Shown: positions 32,589 to 33,442 of the stretch, in pieces
How the letters are laid out: every line of letters starts with the position of its first letter
Position numbering within the stretch: the stretch's first letter is position 1
NCBI GenBank assembly: GCA_016932095.1
Contig: JAFGDN010000090.1
Location: 1 to 33,442 of the forward strand
Direction: 5' to 3'
Length of the DNA stretch: 33,442 nt
DNA from: Sedimentisphaerales bacterium
Lineage (GTDB): Bacteria; Planctomycetota; Phycisphaerae; Sedimentisphaerales; Anaerobacaceae
Made by a program: the position numbers and the translations under genes
The notes under the pieces: generated by a model
What the model was told of the DNA's origin: nothing
Database searches by the model: none
What the model saw: the letters and a program-made list of their open reading frames with translations, nothing else

Positions 32589-33233
32589 TCACGCCTGCTT
32601 ATTAAATACCTTGCTTTCGGTTCCTGCCAGCAAACGTTTTATATTTTCACGATGTCGAACAAAGACAAGGATTGGGATGCAAACCGCCGCTATCATCAAT
32701 GGCCATAACTGCGTCATATTCCAGTCGGGCATAAACGCTATCGCCAGCATTAAAGCCGCCGGAAAAGCAATCGCCGCCGCCAATGACGCCAGCGATACGT
32801 ATCGCCAAATCAATACAAATACGACCCAAACCGCCAGTCCAACAGCCGCACAAACCGTGAAATACGGCCATAAACCCAGCGCCACGCCGAAGCTTGTCGC
32901 GACGCCTTTGCCGCCTTTGAATCGAAGATATACCGGAAAAATGTGGCCTATAATGGCGGCACAACCGACGGCCAGACGAGCCAAAAGCCCCGTCGGCCCC
33001 GATAATTCGCTTAGCCAAAAGTTTGCCGCTATCGTGGGTATCAATCCCTTCGCCAAATCCAGAATAAAGCACAGGCAACCCCATTTCTTGCCTAAAGCCC
33101 GCGAAAGGTTGGTCGCGCCGATATTGCCGGAGCCGACTTTGCGAAGGTCGATTCCGTAACCGGCCGCTATAATCAGACCGAATGGAATCGCCCCAACCAA
33201 ATAAGCGGTCAGCATCATCACCGTTAATTTCAT
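32589..33233 (-). CDS. plsY: acyl-phosphate:glycerol-3-phosphate acyltransferase PlsY
   Basis: A 214-residue integral membrane enzyme that transfers an acyl group from acyl-phosphate to glycerol-3-phosphate, the first step of phospholipid synthesis in most bacteria. The three conserved motifs are visible: near the N-terminus VGSGNIGATNLSRALG, in the middle RFKGGKGVATSFGV, and late in the protein RHRENIKRLLAG. Five to seven hydrophobic segments fit the family. A ribosome site GGAGG lies seven bases before the ATG. Its ATG overlaps the stop of the upstream gene (ATGA), so the two are coupled. Confidence 0.96.
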   Translation of the reverse strand: MKLTVMMLTAYLVGAIPFGLIIAAGYGIDLRKVGSGNIGATNLSRALGKKWGCLCFILDLAKGLIPTIAANFWLSELSGPTGLLARLAVGCAAIIGHIFPVYLRFKGGKGVATSFGVALGLWPYFTVCAAVGLAVWVVFVLIWRYVSLASLAAAIAFPAALMLAIAFMPDWNMTQLWPLMIAAVCIPILVFVRHRENIKRLLAGTESKVFNKQA

Positions 33234-33442
33234 TTTATCCTCCTCGCCAGAGGCGGACGTTTGTCAATTATGGCATCATACACATCTTTAAGCCGGCCTG
33301 CCACGCGCGTTATCGAAACCTCCTGCCTGATATTATCCTGCATAATCGCCTGCGACGCCTTTTGAATATTCGTCGTTTTGTTAAAATAAGCAAGAGCGTC
33401 GGCTAACTCGTCAATATCTTCGGGGCTGCCAACCACCCTGCC
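33230..33442 (-). CDS. C-terminal part of a probable glycosyltransferase (gene runs off the window)
   Basis: The last 70 residues of a protein whose start lies beyond the right edge. The sequence GRVVGSPEDIDELADALAYF ... RQEVSITRVAGRLKDVYDAII resembles the C-terminal helix region of GT4-type glycosyltransferases, which often ends 'x-x-d-x-e-x-l-a-x-a-l-x-x-l' followed by 'x-x-x-x-y-x-x-l/i'. The assignment is made from this short end only. Its TGA overlaps the plsY start, suggesting an operon devoted to envelope lipid or glycan synthesis. Confidence 0.6.
   Translation of the reverse strand, partial: GRVVGSPEDIDELADALAYFNKTTNIQKASQAIMQDNIRQEVSITRVAGRLKDVYDAIIDKRPPLARRIK

Overview
The window looks like a chromosomal segment from an uncultured or environmental Planctomycetota bacterium, most likely of the Phycisphaerae/Sedimentisphaerales type. 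The evidence is indirect: two secreted GLUG-repeat proteins, pseudopilin-like proteins with the short C-terminal 'DG' motif common in planctomycetes, a large MoxR/Bat cluster, a long variant acyl carrier protein, and many intergenic palindromic repeats. The species cannot be named from the sequence alone. Likely promoters share a TTGAC(T/G) -35 box with 16-17 base spacing.

Left part (1-3508) is an accessory, partly decayed region. It holds a polytopic membrane protein with a pseudopilin-like C-terminus, a small GIY-YIG endonuclease bracketed by palindromic repeats ending in GGAATGAC, a lipoprotein gene broken by an in-frame TAA, and an N-terminal stub of dprA. A secreted GLUG-repeat protein follows (3509-5839).

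The middle holds hisF and hisH (minus strand, overlapping by one base), glmS, a type IV prepilin-like protein and a coiled-coil lipoprotein (plus strand). From 20594 down to 10628 on the minus strand runs a nine-gene MoxR/Bat operon: moxR, DUF58, a TPR/SurA-like anchored protein, a BatD/DUF4381-like lipoprotein, batA, batB, batC, batD and batE. In such systems a MoxR AAA+ ATPase works with von Willebrand A proteins and TPR proteins at the membrane, probably in envelope stress or in assembly of membrane complexes. An acyl carrier protein and a second GLUG protein, a paralogue of the first, lie upstream.

The right part is mostly housekeeping. It has tRNA-Pro(UGG), a tiny Tat-signal protein, rpmB with a clear terminator, and gatC, a lipoprotein esterase, gatA and gatB. 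A two-component pair follows: a five-PAS histidine kinase whose reading frame is cut by a TGA exactly where the G2-box glycine belongs, and a NarL-type response regulator translationally coupled to the original end of the kinase. plsY and the C-terminal end of a probable glycosyltransferase close the window.

The points most worth following are the TGA in the kinase ATP-binding domain, the GIY-YIG gene nested in palindromes, and the unusual SurA-like member of the MoxR/Bat operon. No phage, CRISPR array, insertion sequence or rRNA was seen.
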